DNA from: Antitrichia curtipendula
Lineage: Eukaryota; Streptophyta; Bryopsida; Hypnales; Leucodontaceae
DNA: 64,000 bases
NCBI GenBank assembly: GCA_951230915.1
Contig: OX579642.1
Coordinates: forward strand, 8,618,001-8,682,000
Direction: 5' to 3'
Of this stretch, positions 13,764-27,028 are shown one piece after another. The notes under the pieces were generated by a model, which had not been told where the DNA came from, searched no databases, and saw only the letters and a list, made by a program, of their open reading frames with translations. Numbering within the stretch: position 1 is the stretch's first letter; each line of letters begins with the position of its first letter. The position numbers and the translations under genes were made by a program.

Positions 13764-14638
13764 TCCCTAAAGGACCATTGTCCCTTTTGGAGACAACTTG
13801 GAATTCTGTCAAATACCTATGGTCTCAATTTTTGTAATGATTATTTAAAACTTAAAAAGAAAAATAGAAAGACTACTTATCTTCATGAGAGTATAATTGT
13901 CTTTCTAATTGGTACCTGGGAACAAAATTTATGTCTCGATAAGCTCAAAATAGGGAAAACCATGCAGCAAAAAAATTCAAAAATCTGAATTTTATTTTTT
14001 GAATTTTATTTCTCATAGATTATAATTTTGTCTACATGTAAAGCTTTGAATCATTTCATTTGGATAGGAGAAGTGAAAGCTATGGGCAATCTTGTTTGGG
14101 GGAGGGGCAATCTAAGCATCTTCTTGGGAAAAAAATCGTAGGATTCATTTTTGAATGCAATTTTTACAATTTTTCAAAAACACAAGTTCCCCATGATTTA
14201 GTTTGCTTGCTAGAACAATCTCACTATTGGGATTAGTGCGTTTTAATTCCATCTTAGAGATATTAATAATTTAGATTTTCGTTCTATCTTGTACCTACTT
14301 CTACTTAACAATGTTTTTAAGAATGAAAATTAAAAAATTTGAATATTTTTCCTAGACTCTCAATTCGAAATTTTCACCATAAAGATTTAAATCTCAAAAC
14401 TTTGTAGTGCAAAAAAATTAAGTTAAAAAGGTTTAAAGTCAAATAATCTAGTCCCACAATGAGAATGTGCAAAAAAAAATGGTTTCTTTAATTAAAATGT
14501 AGATATCTTGCAATCTAGTCAAAATTCTGAAATTTATTCTACACATTCTCAAACAATTTTCAAATTTTTTTACTCTTTGCAATAGAAATGGTAGTTTTGA
14601 GGGGGGGGTGGAGAGAAAAGGGCTTGGTCCTTTAGAGG
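13764..14638. mobile_element. TTAA-flanked piggyBac-like MITE, reverse orientation
   Basis: TTAA at 13,760-13,763 is followed by TCCCTAAAGGACC, and the right end GGTCCTTTAGAGG is followed by TTAA at 14,639-14,642. The interior near 14,280-14,320 reads, on the minus strand, like the sequence around 56,030. It keeps there an undivided TTAA that is occupied in the related copy at 19.3-21.4 kb. Confidence 0.65.
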
Positions 14639-15162
14639 TTAAGTTGGTTTCTTGCTTTGAAATAGTAATTTATTTAGAATGTACTAACTAGAATTTAACA
14701 TCTACATGACTCGGGGTGTTTTTCTGGATAAATTTTTTTTTTTTTTTAGTGCATTGAATTCAATTCAAAAGAAAAACATTTTATAACTTCAACCATTCAA
14801 AAGTATAGTAAACTATTATGAAAATGTGCATGAATTTTTTTTGCACATTTGACAGTGTGGATTGAAAGATTATAATGTTTGAAGTAGAAGAACAATTATT
14901 TTCATTCTTGAAAAATGGGGTTAGGGGACTTTGAGTGCTTGTAGAGTACTAAAATTAAATCTTTATACCATCAAAAATTGCATCTTATTAGGTACATTCA
15001 TGCAAAGTTTAAAAAGCAAATTAGGGATCTACTTTACTCTACATCCCCTCCAATACAAGGAGATCACGTAAACTAGGAATAGACCAATAATTTTCTAATG
15101 ATTTCTTACCCCCATGAAGGACCAAAGAGCCCACTTTGGGCTTTTGAGAACTTGGACAAGCT

Positions 15163-15203
15163 CTTTTGACTTTTGACTTTTGACTTTTGACTTTTGACTT
15201 TTT
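15163..15203. repeat. Tandem heptamer CTTTTGA, about 5-6 units
   Basis: The word CTTTTGA is repeated head to tail with almost no variation, followed by AT-rich DNA without genes. Confidence 0.9.
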
Positions 15204-16543
15204 GCATGAAGCTTCTAGGATGGATGCTACTGATCATAATCTATGTGTGAAGCTTTGTTTTATGTCATTCCAATAAATATTGTAAAAATTAGAAGGTTAT
15301 TTTTTTTATTTCAATGTCAAACCAGGCAGTAAAAAATATATTTCAAAAATTAAAAAATATTTTTCGGAGATTGTATAGATTGATATCTCCCAAAAATATG
15401 GACCTTCAATTCCAAATAATGAGTCAAAAATTATGAGTTTTATTTTGCAGGCAATGAAGATAGAAAAAATATATAAAGTTGTCTTTTACTCTCAATTTTG
15501 GAAATTTTCAAATTTTCAAATAACAATATCAATTGTTTACTGAAACATTTTTACCATTGGAATTAACAATTTTCAAATTCTTCCGGAAGTTATTAGCAAA
15601 TTAGTTTTATCTTTCATTCAACAACACCTTTTACTTCACAATTTTTTTTAAATTAATATGAAATTATTTTTGGTTAGAATTTTTTTCATGTATTTTCACT
15701 CTATTTTCATTCTCAAGTAAAATACTTTCTAAATTGCAGAAGTTATAGAATATATTTATTTTTTTCTAAAATTTTTGATAGAAAAAAATTTACCTTATGG
15801 AAAGGCTTGAAAAGCCTACATTTAAAGTTTAGGCACATTGAACTTTAAATTGGTGAGGATATTTGCTCTAAAATTTTAGGACAATATATTTGATCAAATC
15901 TACAAAAATTAATCCTATGGTTGAATTTGTTAAAGAATAATTATTGATGAAGATTATGACTTTGCATTGGAGGTGAGTATTCTGAAGCAATTTGGAGCCT
16001 CTAAATATGATGGTCCTTTAGAAGTTAAGCAACAAGGAATTTTTTTGTTTGGAATCCAAATGATGCAAACTTAGAGATAAAAATTTGAAATGTATGGAAA
16101 AAATTTCAAGAATTTTGAGATCACAATTTCAAAGATGGTAGCATTTATAGTTGGTCAAAAATGTTAATTTTCATACTTGCCAAGTTGAGTTAATGAAGCA
16201 TTCACTCTTCTTAAACTAAGATTTTTGCATTGTAAATAGATTTTTTTCTTACAATTGCATATTATATCATGTTAGTTATATGCATGCCAAAATTTTAAAG
16301 TAATTGAAGAATTTTGCAAAAGATAACTAAACTACCTAGATTTTCTCAAGTAACATAGCTTTTAATTTGGACATTAGATTTGAAATTTCTTACATTCCCA
16401 CAAAAGGGGTGAATGTCTCTATCATGTATCAATTTTTTCAAAATCATATATTCATTTTATACTTCATCATCACCTACTCAAAATTCCAATATTTTCTTAA
16501 ATGGACATTTTGGGATCAAGCTTTTTGCTAATGAGATCAAATT

Positions 16544-16768
16544 CTAAGGTAGGAATACTATCAATAGTTCTTGCACCATAAACAATTAGAATGCACATGC
16601 TCTTTATCATGTCAAGGCATAAATATAGCTTTAAAGTACATATCTTATTTATCAAAATTCCAAAAAGAAGGCATGTACTTTAGAGCTACATTTATGCCTT
16701 GAAATAATAAAAGCATGCACATTTTATCTGTTTAAGGTCCATAAACCATTTATGGTATTCCTACCTTA
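16544..16768. mobile_element. 225-bp TA-flanked AGGTAG-family MITE
   Basis: The ends TAAGGTAGGAATACTAT and ATGGTATTCCTACCTTA match at 16 of 17 positions. The arms also pair further in, as 'gcacatgctctttatcatgt' faces a related sequence. It has no coding capacity. Confidence 0.75.
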
Positions 16769-17538
16769 ATAAGTTTTAACAAAGAAAAACCTTAAGCTAT
16801 TAAATTCTAATTTGATATAACCTATATTTGCAAGGACATGCTATTCATTTTATTTGTTTTGATTTTCTCATGATACTTATTTCAAGGTCTAGAACCTTTT
16901 GTCTATGTGATTAAAAATCTTTAAAAAAACACATTTCATCAATGAAAAAGTAACAATTCATAAGTTTAATTTTCTTCCTCGCTATTGGAAGTGGAAATGA
17001 GGTTAGGAAGATATGCCAACTTGCTTGCACATGAATACAATTGAATTCAATTTTTTACAAGTTGTAGTGAAGTATCAAAATTCAATTTGATAAGAAAATG
17101 ATTCATAATTTTTAAGGCTATCTTACAACCTTCCGTAACAAATGAATAGTCTTTTCATTTGGGTTTGTACTAAAATAAATAATGGGCCAAGATGGTCTTT
17201 GAATCACTATTCTACTTCACAATAAAATTCATTGTATGTGGCCTAAAAAAACATCATTCAAACTCAAATTATATTAGGACCTACAATTAAAGCATGAAAT
17301 TTACAAAATTTCAAATCAATAAAGTCAAAGTACAATTGAATTGAATTCTTGAGTCATCTATCATTGTAGATATTAAATTTTATTATAATCAAGTATAAAA
17401 TTTTGTGGGCCATCAAAAAATAGTGATGTAAGAGTTGTTTTCTTAATACCAATGAATGATGAAGTTTGACCTTAAATCAATTATACCAATAGCAATCGAG
17501 CCTTGATTGTTTAGACAATCCTCAAATTGAAGGTCTTT

Positions 17539-17582
<44 letters not shown>
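17539..17582. repeat. Compound (AC)n(AT)n microsatellite
   Basis: An uninterrupted AC run passes into an AT run at about 17,557. The minus-strand reading of IYIYIY and VCVCV is an artefact of this repeat. Confidence 0.95.
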
Positions 17583-17583
<1 letters not shown>

Positions 17584-18258
17584 CACCGTAATAAAACCTA
17601 CATTCTTTCTATTCTCTTTAGTAAATATATATAACTTTGTATTTATATACACTATTAATATACTATGGTATGAAGTTCTACCTAACCCTAAGAAAGCTAG
17701 GAAGAATGTAGTTTTGAAAAGTTTAAGTCAAAATAAATTATGGTTTCAAAAAAATCTACTCAATAGATCTTCATTTTTGCAAATTTTATTTTCTTCTCAA
17801 CTCTACATGAATTTAAAATTGTATACAATAATCATGACAACACAAAGTCATCTAGCTATTCATATTGAATGATGAAGAAGAGACAAACATATTTTTTTGA
17901 ACATGCATCTATAGATGTCCTTCATCTAATTTGTGTTGCTCAAATAATAAGCCCCTAAAAACTTTAACCATCTACCTAGTGAATGTTGTTTCTTTTAGGA
18001 ATTAAATAGGATAATATAGTCAAATGCAATGGTATCAAAATCCAAATACACGATTAAAAACTCATGACAAAAAAGGATATTAAAACTTTCAAATTAAATC
18101 AATCAATTAGCTTTAAAATATTATTATATTTCATTCTCATCCAATGGACTAGAAAAAGGCAATTTTTGACAATGACTACCCAAATCACAAATCCCTTTAC
18201 AAATGAAGGGTTGAAATGAGCAATATCAATTTATATAAATATGTGCACAATAATCATT

Positions 18259-18623
18259 TAAGGTAAAAACGCCCACTAAACAATCCTTGTACCCATTCCT
18301 AACAACTAGACTTCTATTGAAAGTGTCCTCTACAATATACTTAATCCAATCTCATATCAATTGCAATTGTTTGACCACTAATTATCAAGATTTTGGTATT
18401 GTTTAGGACCAAGCTATGTGATAGTTTCAGTGCTCCTAGGGAACTCCACTTTTAAATTTTATAGTAATTACATGTCTTATCCAATTTTATTTTTTATTTT
18501 TTGAAAATTCATGATTTCCAATTGCTAATATTGCAATATTTTTATATATTTTTTCTTCTAGGAAAAGGTGCCTCCAACTACGCTCAGTTGCTAATTTCTA
18601 TGGTTTAGGATGTTTTCGCCTTA
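18259..18623. mobile_element. TA-flanked AGGT-ended MITE
   Basis: It begins TAAGGTAAAAACGCCCACTA and ends with GGATGTTTTCGCCTTA. It is related in its ends to the hairpin at 6,740-6,882 and is 365 bp long without a gene. Confidence 0.5.
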
Positions 18624-19747
18624 CACAAATTTCAATTTCCAAACTTTGAATCCCCAAAAGGGGCAGACTTGGCTAGGGAGGATTGACCTTTGTTAGTAGT
18701 GCCATGTGTTTTATCCTTGAGGAAAACACTTAAATTTTTGTATTTTCCACATATGATTAAATTTTCAAATTTTGAATTCCTATAGACCCAAATTAGCTAG
18801 GAGGCATGAAGAAATACAGAATTTATGCGACACAAAATAGGGGACAATTTTACATTTACCCTTTGGTGGGGCAATAGAGGGGTCAATCCTCCCTGGCCGG
18901 CAGACTTGGGACACTGTGGCCAGGTTCAGTGAAGTTAAAAGCTGACGTGTATACCCAACCTGAGACCCAGCACACCCCAAGCCATTATTTTACTGGGCAA
19001 AGGAAAAAACAAAAACAAACTTGGACCCACTCGGCTGCTTAGCCAAATAATTGGATGTAGGCTTTTACCGATGCCATGAAATATCATAAATCTGTTGGGA
19101 AACCGTAATTGGTTTATCCAATAAGGGAGGAGGTTCATAAAGCGCTCCATTGGGCTCTAAAAGCGTCCGCCTCATGAAATGTACACTATTTGGAAATGTT
19201 GGTCATGTACAAATAGTATGCACTTCAGTAGGCTGGTGGATGTTTTGGGTGACTATTGCATTTCAACTTCAAAATTTTGTTATTAATTCTATGAAGCTCT
19301 AGGAAATTATGGAACTACATAGGTTTGATGCCGAATTCATTTGTCTCTTAACCTCGAAAGTTCTAAGGCCTTTTTTTCCATCAAAAAACACTCAAAGTTC
19401 TCATTTCTATAGCAAAGAGCAAAAATTTGAGTTTTTTTTTTTTTTTTTTGTCATATTTAACCATAAGATCTTGTAATAGACTAGTATAACAATGTGTGGA
19501 AGAATATTCAAAAAAATTGACCTTATAGATTGCAAGATATTTGCATTTAAAGTGAAGTAAACAAAAAAAATTTGCACGTTTTGCAACTACATTTTTTGAC
19601 TTTGAACCTTTTTGACTTCAAGTATTTGCTATACTGATTTTGAATTTCTAATTTTATATGATGCATATGATGAATGATTGAGTTGAGAGTCTAGGAAAAA
19701 AAATCTAAAAAAGCACACTTAGATTTCACTCACTAAAAACTTGTTAA

Positions 19748-20982
19748 CCCCTAAAGTTCTGTGACTATGTTTTCACTGAAAACGCTCAAGAACTGCCGTT
19801 TTTAGTACAAGTACCAAATTTTTGAAAAAAACTTTTTTTTGACTCATGTAACCGTAGGATCTTGTAGTATGCTGACTTGAGAATATGTGGTAAAAATTTC
19901 AGAAATTTCCACCTCGTGGATTGCAAGATATAAGCATTCAAAATCAGTGAAATCGTTTTTTGACCCCTGCAAAAAACCGGGCAGCTGCACTTCAAAAGCT
20001 CACTTTTCTATGAAAAAATGTCCAAAATGGTGGTGCTTCTTTGTATTCTTTTTCCTAAACAAGTTGGCTACATGCTTGAAAAATTTCACATCATTTGGAA
20101 TTGTATAACATATAGGAAAAAATAGTAAGTAGAATGAAGTAGAGAATGATTCAAAATACTAAATTGTTAAGAATTTAGATATGAAATTGAAAAATGCCAA
20201 TCCCAATGGTTGAAATGTTGTATTAAACAATCTACATCCTATGATTTTATTTTTTTCAAAAAATATTGAAAATTGAGTAAGATAAAAGACTTCAAAGTTT
20301 ATTTTAGAGTAGAGATTCCAAAACTGCTCGCAAACTAAAACTCCTCATAACTTTTGACTCATTGGTCAAAATGGAATGATTAAAAGCTTTCCACGTATAG
20401 ATAGCTCTGGAAAACCAGTTTCAAATTTTCTTTTCTGAAAAAAGTGTTTTTTTCTGATCTGACCTAACTGCCCGGCTGAGAAAAAAAGTAACATATTAGA
20501 GTTATTCGTAAAGTCAACCCTAGTTTGGTACCCAGATTTAAACAAGCTCTTATACAAACTGGGGAAAGGAGGTAAAGCAACCCATATGGGATATGTAAAT
20601 GGTTGGAGTTGTAAGTAACTTGTAAGAGCTTGGAGGAGCTCAATCTTAAAATAAACCCATATCCTTTGAGAGTTCATAAAGAACAGTGGATTTCATTATA
20701 AAAACAACCTCTCCACCCTCCATTCTCACAAATTTGTCAATGTACAATTTCATTGACAGGCAAACTGAGGTCCAAACTTTTTTAGGCACCATTTCGAATA
20801 ACTCTAATAGGCCATAACTTTTGACTCGTATTTCCAAATGTCATAAAATTTAGTTCAAATGAAAGGTACTCCTCGTCCACAACTTCTATTAAAATTTCAG
20901 CCTCAAACATGTAAATCTCTGGCCACATGTACCTGCCCAATTTTTTTATGTTGCCAAATTTTGCAGGCTGGTCCTTTAGGGG
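19748..20982 (+). mobile_element. TTAA-flanked piggyBac-like MITE with nested insertion
   Basis: TTAA lies on both sides (19,744-19,747 and 20,983-20,986). The ends are CCCCTAAAG and CTTTAGGGG. It is closely similar to 37,437-38,358 and 43,048-43,993 throughout, including 'aaccgtaggatcttgtagta' (19,850s) and an 'aacatataggaaaaaa' stretch (20,107-20,122). Its extra length compared with its 0.92-0.95 kb siblings is the 308-bp MITE at 20,498-20,805. No transposase frame is present. Confidence 0.8.
20498..20805 (+). mobile_element. AGAGTTATTCG MITE, internally deleted copy
   Basis: The ends are AGAGTTATTCG and CGAATAACTCT. It matches the left part of the 443-bp copy at 23,901-24,343 up to 'tttaggcaccattt' and then jumps to the terminal 11 bp, so about 135 bp is missing. 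The sibling TTAA element reads 'aacatattaggccatga' at 38,176-38,192, which shows the unfilled site. The reverse ORF crossing its left end is the counterpart of one in the copy at 27,769 and is not a gene. Confidence 0.8.
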
Positions 20983-23021
20983 TTAAGTAGAGGTACGTTC
21001 AAGATTGAAGGAAAATCTAAATTGTTAATAGCTCTAAGATGAAATTGAAACACACTGATTTCAATGGTGAGATTGTTCTAAAATTAAAGTTTAACTTTGT
21101 GGAACTTTTTTATTTTATTTAAAAAAAATGAAAGTTGAGTATAGAAATAAATTCTATAAGTTATTTTTTGCTTGAAAAAATAAGACTATCCATAACTTTT
21201 GTGTAACAAATCCAATTGGAAAGAATCAAAGCTTCGTATGTAGAAAGAAATAAAACTCATATCAAATAGAATTTTAAAATTTAAAATTAAAAGTTTTTTT
21301 GGGCCCAACAAACTAAAAAAAGGGCTTTTTGTGCCATAACTTTTGCTCCCGGGCACCCATTGAAAAAAATTATATTTTTGAAAAGCTATTGTGTTTTTCT
21401 ATCTCCACCAAAAGTTTTAGAAAATTTCAATAAATATTGAGACTGTAGGAGCCTGCCCAAAATCCATTTCAAGTAGTTGAACTTTTATAATTTAATTTTC
21501 ATCTCTTAAATGGGTGCTTTATGGATATCTTACCTTATGTATATGACCAATTGTTTAATTAATTTTGGGCACAATAGAAAACTTAGAAACTCCATTGCAA
21601 AGAATGGTAAAATATTTATCCTATATGATTTTGTTAGCATATGTCTATAATGTCTCACTCTAATTCTAACCCTATAAAGAGGGATCCTATAATTAGTGCC
21701 GTAGTCAAACATCAAAACTCCTACACTTTGTATATTACTTTTTTCACATGAATGAATTCCTCCCCCAAATAAGAAGTGAATGAGAAAATCACATGTTTTC
21801 TGTAGGTTATGAAATTCCAACTTTTAGACCTTTGTACTAGGAAGTTTTGGAATTGACTGTTGTTAAGATTGATAATCTGAATAGCTCCAGTATTGTATAG
21901 TAAATGCATAGACATATGGAGAGCAAGAAGTACTGATATAGACTGATGTCGTTGAAGGAGATTAATGCACTGCTAGTGCTTTGAGGAACCGCTCCTTGAA
22001 ACCATTGCCTGACGATTTGAAGTGATATGTTATTTTTTTAAAGTATGAAATGTAAAGATATGACTTTAAGAGTTGGTTTATGCTCCCATAGCAAGGATAA
22101 TGTATCCACTCTTGGTGGAGATGTAAGTGAAAGTACTTGTGGATGTTAAATTTCAAACTAAAATGTTACTAGAACATTAAATAAATTTTATGAAACCCTA
22201 CAAGAATCAAAGGTTTTAATAAAATCATTGGGTTACAATTTAGAGACATTATAGTGGTTTAAGCCCTTACATTAATTTTGAGGTCCAAAGTTTATATGCA
22301 TACTTAGCTAATATTTATTGGGTGCCCTATTTGTCACATCGAATGTTAGTTGAATATGTATATGTATTCTAAGACTTCAAACAATGTCTCACCTATCTAT
22401 ATCTACCAATTCCAACCACTCACACAAAAAATCAAGGCACTCAATCTTTTTGTAGTCTTATGTCAAAGTATGCACTTTTTCAAAAGATCTAGTTTGAATG
22501 TCCCATCACTCGTAGAAAGGTGGTCTTTGAGCGTAACGCACATGTCCCATTTTGGCATTAGTTTAATGTTCAAAGACCACCTTCTTACTAGTGCTTTATA
22601 TCTATTTACAAATTTAGGTAGCACCTCTTATGTAAGATATGTATCCCTAAACCACCACTTTTTTGCTATCGAGCATAGTTACTATTATTAGATTGGTGAA
22701 ATTTTCATATTCACTTGTAGGCGAGTGAAAGGAGGATCCAAAGCACCTAAAAAATGTGACATTTGGATACCATATGCAAAAGTTATCAATTTGGGGCAAA
22801 GTTTTTGGGGTAGATGTTCCAAAATCATTTCTTCAACATACACAAATGTTAATTTTGGAGATGTACACAAAAGTGATGATGACAAGTTGTAGACATAATG
22901 CAATTTTGGATGTATCCTACTAGTGTGTTCATGATATTTTTTGAGTTTTACCCTCTATTTCCCTTCCATTCCCATATTGAACTAGTTTTCCCATATGTTC
23001 TCTATTTTCAACTCCAAATAG

Positions 23022-23022
<1 letters not shown>

Positions 23023-23061
<39 letters not shown>

Positions 23062-23100
23062 TTATTTTTTTTTTTTTTTATTTTTTTTATTTTTTTAATG
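23023..23100. repeat. (AT)n followed by T-rich tract
   Basis: An AT dinucleotide run of about 13 units is followed by T runs broken by single A residues. Frames reading IYIYIY or FFFF across it are artefacts. Confidence 0.9.
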
Positions 23101-23334
23101 TTTTTTTTCCAATGTTTTTTTCCCAAATTTTTTCCCCGCAATTCTACCAATTCACTTTGAACTAACTTAGCCACCAATTTTTTTTCTCCTCAAACACTGT
23201 TAATTAATCCCATATCAATAAGTCACATAACATCCTCAACAACAACAATAGGCTGGATTTATTTTCTCCAGTGTTTCTATTTTTCATCGATATGAATATG
23301 ATAAATTGTTGTTTCCTTTGTCAAACTTCATTAA

Positions 23335-23750
23335 TAAGGTTGGAGGCTCTGAAATGGAATAGCCGCATTAAGAAAACCCCCTATAAATGGCTGTAAAATG
23401 GACATGAATTGGTTATGAAATTGACATGTATAGTCATTGAATGAATCAAGGAAAAAAGCATTATCAATTGCAAGAGCCAATCATTCGTTTTGCTTTCCTC
23501 ATCTTTCTTTAGAATTGCAAGTGAACCGTTTATAGAAGACCTAGGGTCATAAATAGGGACCTATGACCCAATTCGTTTGAAAATTCATAAGTAATTCAAA
23601 AATGCTTGAAAAAATACGAAATCACTTGGGTTAAATTCCTCATCTATTTCTCTTTGTCTGAAAAATGAGCTAAAATTATTCCCGTCCAATGAAATACACG
23701 AAAAAGGCGGACCAGCCCTTAGATGTGCCATTTCTGAGCCTCCTACCTTA
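23335..23750. mobile_element. TA-flanked AGGTAG-family MITE
   Basis: The ends are TAAGGTTGGAGGCTC and GAGCCTCCTACCTTA, 14 of 15 complementary, followed inward by AAATGG and CCATTT. The 416-bp interior carries the 'aaaaatacgaaatcacttgg' phrase near 23,611. Confidence 0.75.
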
Positions 23751-23900
23751 ACAACAACCCATCAGTCACATGTTGAAGCTGGCTGGACCACAACACAATT
23801 CCTTCTTCTTGTGATACGAACATTCGGTCACTTATTTTTCTTTTTTCTTTAATAGATGCAGACACAATGGAGTAAAAAAAAGTCTTTTTGAAGACATGTT

Positions 23901-24343
23901 AGAGTTATTCGTAAAGTCATCCCTAGTTTGGTACCGAGTTTTAAACAAGCTCTTATACAAATTGGTGAAAGGAGGTAAAGCAACCCATATGGGATATGTA
24001 AATGGTTGGAGTTATAAGTAACTTGTAAGAGCTTGGAGGAGCTCAATCTTCAAATAAACCCATATCCTTTGAGAGTTCATAAAGAACAGTGGATTTCATT
24101 ATAAAAACAACCTCTCCACCCTCCATTCTCACAAATTGTCAATGTACAATTTCATTGACAGGTAAACTAAGGTCCAAACTTTTTTAGGCACCATTTTGAT
24201 GCGAAAGAAAGTTTGGTCCCAATTTTTGTTTTGCTAGTGTTGATTGCGCAAGCTTTTTACTTTTTCACCTGCTTTTTTACATAAAGCAGGGTTTCAAACC
24301 CCAATTTTACCTCTAAACTCAGGTTTACTTTACGAATAACTCT
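23901..24343 (+). mobile_element. AGAGTTATTCG MITE, full-length copy
   Basis: The terminal inverted repeat AGAGTTATTCGTAAAGT closes with ACTTTACGAATAACTCT. The 443-bp length is identical to that of the inverted copy at 27,769-28,211. GTT flanks both sides and may be a 3-bp target duplication. There is no coding capacity. Confidence 0.85.
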
Positions 24344-26080
24344 GTTCAGAAAAGATTGTCAAATGTTTTATGGCCCTACCAAATTCCTTCACATGAAAGT
24401 ATTGTGGTTGGTGTTATTATGCAAATTTTTTATATCAGTATAAGTTTACATATACACCCTCTTCTTCTTTTTTAAACACATGGACAATTTCAATTGAACC
24501 ATTTCCCTGCTTTCATATGCATACCCACAACAACAGCAAACTTAACCCTTAACACCCCAAGGGACCAAAACTGTGCTCACATAGTTTGAAATTCCAATTT
24601 AAAGTGCTGTAACTTTTGTATCCGATGTCTGAATTTTATTAAACCTGTTGGGGGACATCTGCACTCTCTCTTCTAGTTTGTGTGGTAAATTTTTTAGATC
24701 AATCCAAGATGCCTATTGATTTTTTGGAAGTCATTTGTGGTTCATGGGTTCAATTTGTGCTCATCAAACTGCATTATAATGGCTGCAATTTCAAGGGCTT
24801 GTATATCCTTCATCCAATGTTTGTTTCCAATCAAATTTGTTGCTTTGCATTCCACTAGAAGTCTAGTTATGGTGGTAAATTTTTCATGTCAATCCAAGTA
24901 GTTTTAAACATTTGGGAGCTATTCAAAGTTCAAAGTCTGAATTTTTTTGGATTATGGTGAATTTTGGTGGCTATTTCTTCTTCATATGACGTTTGTTTCC
25001 AATAAAGAAAAACTGAAAAAGTTGTGTATAGTAGTTTAGTTTGTGTGGTTAAAATTTCATATCAATCAAAGAAGTTACAAGTGATTGAGAAGCATTTTAG
25101 TAGATGGAGGTTCATCCTCATATTTGTTTCTTAAAAACAAACAAACTATTTTTTTACATTTAAAAGCTTTTTTGCAGACACAATGAGTCTATTGAATGAT
25201 ATTTTCAATCATTAATGTGTTGGTATGCTAGTTTAAAAATCACTTCAGAGTTTCAAGTTTGTTCATTTCAGTAGGATTAGAAATCAAATTTCACCTCCGA
25301 ATGTGTTGCTAGGAAAAAATTTGCATCCTTTTTCAACGCTTTTTCAACACTAAAACATTATAACCTTGCAATCTATGTGGCCAAATGTCTCCAAAGTTGA
25401 TATACGTCATCTATAACATGTACAATACATACTTGTACAGTTGAGATTTCTATACCTTAGTGACATTTAGACCTATAACACCTGAAAAGCAATGATGTTA
25501 TTAACTCCCAAGGGCCCTAGGTGTTTAGACGTTAAAGGACATTGCAAGGCCCATGGGCATTTTAAAAGTAAAAAAACAAAGTTTTTACATAGTTCTTGAT
25601 TTTAAATGTTTTTGAAATTAACTAAAAAAATGTAGCACCAATAAACTGCTTTTTATTCCATTTTTTTTTAAATTTAATTTTTAATTTCTGTGACACTTTG
25701 AAGATAGCACCTTGGAAGCTCAAAATACTCCACTTCTGAACTTTTTAATCAAATTTCTCTTCGTGTTAGCTCAAGGAGTACATCAATTACACTATATTGT
25801 TTGTTACTATTATTTCCATCTTCTTTTAAGCTTCCATTATACTTTAAGCACTTTTTAGATTACTAGGATTTCTTCAAATTTTTAAAATAAAAATCCATAT
25901 ATAATTCAATTTGATGCTTTTCATTATAAAAAATGAGATTAAGTTTAAGACATATATTAATGTATGTGACAAAATTTGAAATATCGAAAGTTATATTTTA
26001 ATATAGAAATCTAAAAAACTTTGACCAAGCTTCAATCCAAAATGTCTTTTATGGGTTAAGGAAAATTTTGAAAATGAACG
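24344..26080. other. AT-rich intergenic DNA
   Basis: No gene is supported. Phrases such as 'tgtggtaaattttt.a..tcaatcca' recur at about 24,681, 24,870 and 25,047, suggesting an old tandem or dispersed repeat of roughly 180 bp. Confidence 0.45.
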
Positions 26081-27028
26081 TGGATACCCTATAAACCACC
26101 ACTTCTGCTAGTGTGACTAGTCCAAGGTCATTTTCCCATCCAAAACCACTCAAAATTGCCATTTCTATAGCAAAGAGCCAAAAAAATGTTTTAAAATGAT
26201 TTTTTTGCATATCTAACTATAGGATCTTGTACTCGACTAGTATAAGAATGTGTGGAAGATATTTTGAAACCTTTGACCATGTAGATTGCAAGCTATTTAT
26301 ATTTAGAGTGAAGAAAATAAGTCCTTTTTTTACCTTACTAATTCAACTAGATTCTTTGACTTCATATCTTCTTAACCTAAAAATTTTGCACTACTAATTT
26401 AGATTTTATAATTATTTTTGTGAATAATTGAAATGAAAATTTAAGAGAACAAATTCAACAAAAGAAATGCTTAATTTTCACTTATAAAAAATTATTAGAT
26501 AAAAGTACGTTCAAGATTGAAGGGAAAACTAAACCGTTAATAGCTCTAATAGGGAGTTGAAACACAATAATCCCAATGGTGAGAATTTATAGCAAGAAAA
26601 CATCACCATGTCTAACAAAAAAAATTGAAAAAGTTGTAAAAATTGCATTAAAAAATGGACTCTACAAGTTATTTTTTCGAGAAGATGCTTAGATTGACCA
26701 AAAAACAAGATTGTCCATAACTATCTCATCATTAGTCTAAATATAATGAATTAAAGCTTAAGATGTAGAAAAAATATATGATCTTTGAGGAAAATTTTCT
26801 GAATTAAAAAGAATTCATTTTTTTGTGATTTTTTTGGACAATCCCTCAAGTTGCATTTTGGACTTAGGGTGGCATAGCTTTTGCTCACGAGCACTAAGTG
26901 CAAAAAAGAATTTCCCCTAAAGTTTAATCTGATTTCCTATCTTCAAAAAAAAATTCAAAAAAATTTAAATCACACAAACCTATCCAAAATCCCAATAGTT
27001 GCTTGTAGGGACTTGGGGACTATAGGGG
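26081..27028 (+). mobile_element. Relic of the TTAA-flanked family
   Basis: The right end reads GACTATAGGGG followed by TTAA at 27,029-27,032. The left end is eroded. The interior matches the older relatives at 19,352 and 55,660, including 'aggatcttgta' at 26,221. Confidence 0.5.

Larger units (their letters stand above)
19352..21440. mobile_element. Older TTAA-family copy split by a younger one
   Basis: It starts after TTAA (19,348-19,351) with CCTCGAAAGTTC and matches the relics at 26.1 kb and 55.66 kb: a 'cactcaaa..tc..atttctat.gcaaagag' stretch, then an 'ggatcttgta' stretch. At 19,744 it is interrupted by the element 19,748-20,982 and resumes at 20,983 with 'ttaagtagaggtacgttc'. The uninterrupted relatives read 'attgttaaatagaagtagg' at about 56,026 and, on the minus strand, the equivalent at 14,300. 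The right end is uncertain. Confidence 0.6.

Noticed and set aside
22898..23177. ORFs with IYIYIY and poly-Phe or poly-Lys on both strands
   Set aside because: These are translations of an (AT)n and T-rich tract.
24549..25535. Possible further TTAA-flanked element
   Set aside because: TTAA with CACCCCAAGGG on the left faces CCCTAGGTGTTTAGACG and TTAA on the right, but the ends match too poorly and the interior is not clearly of the family.
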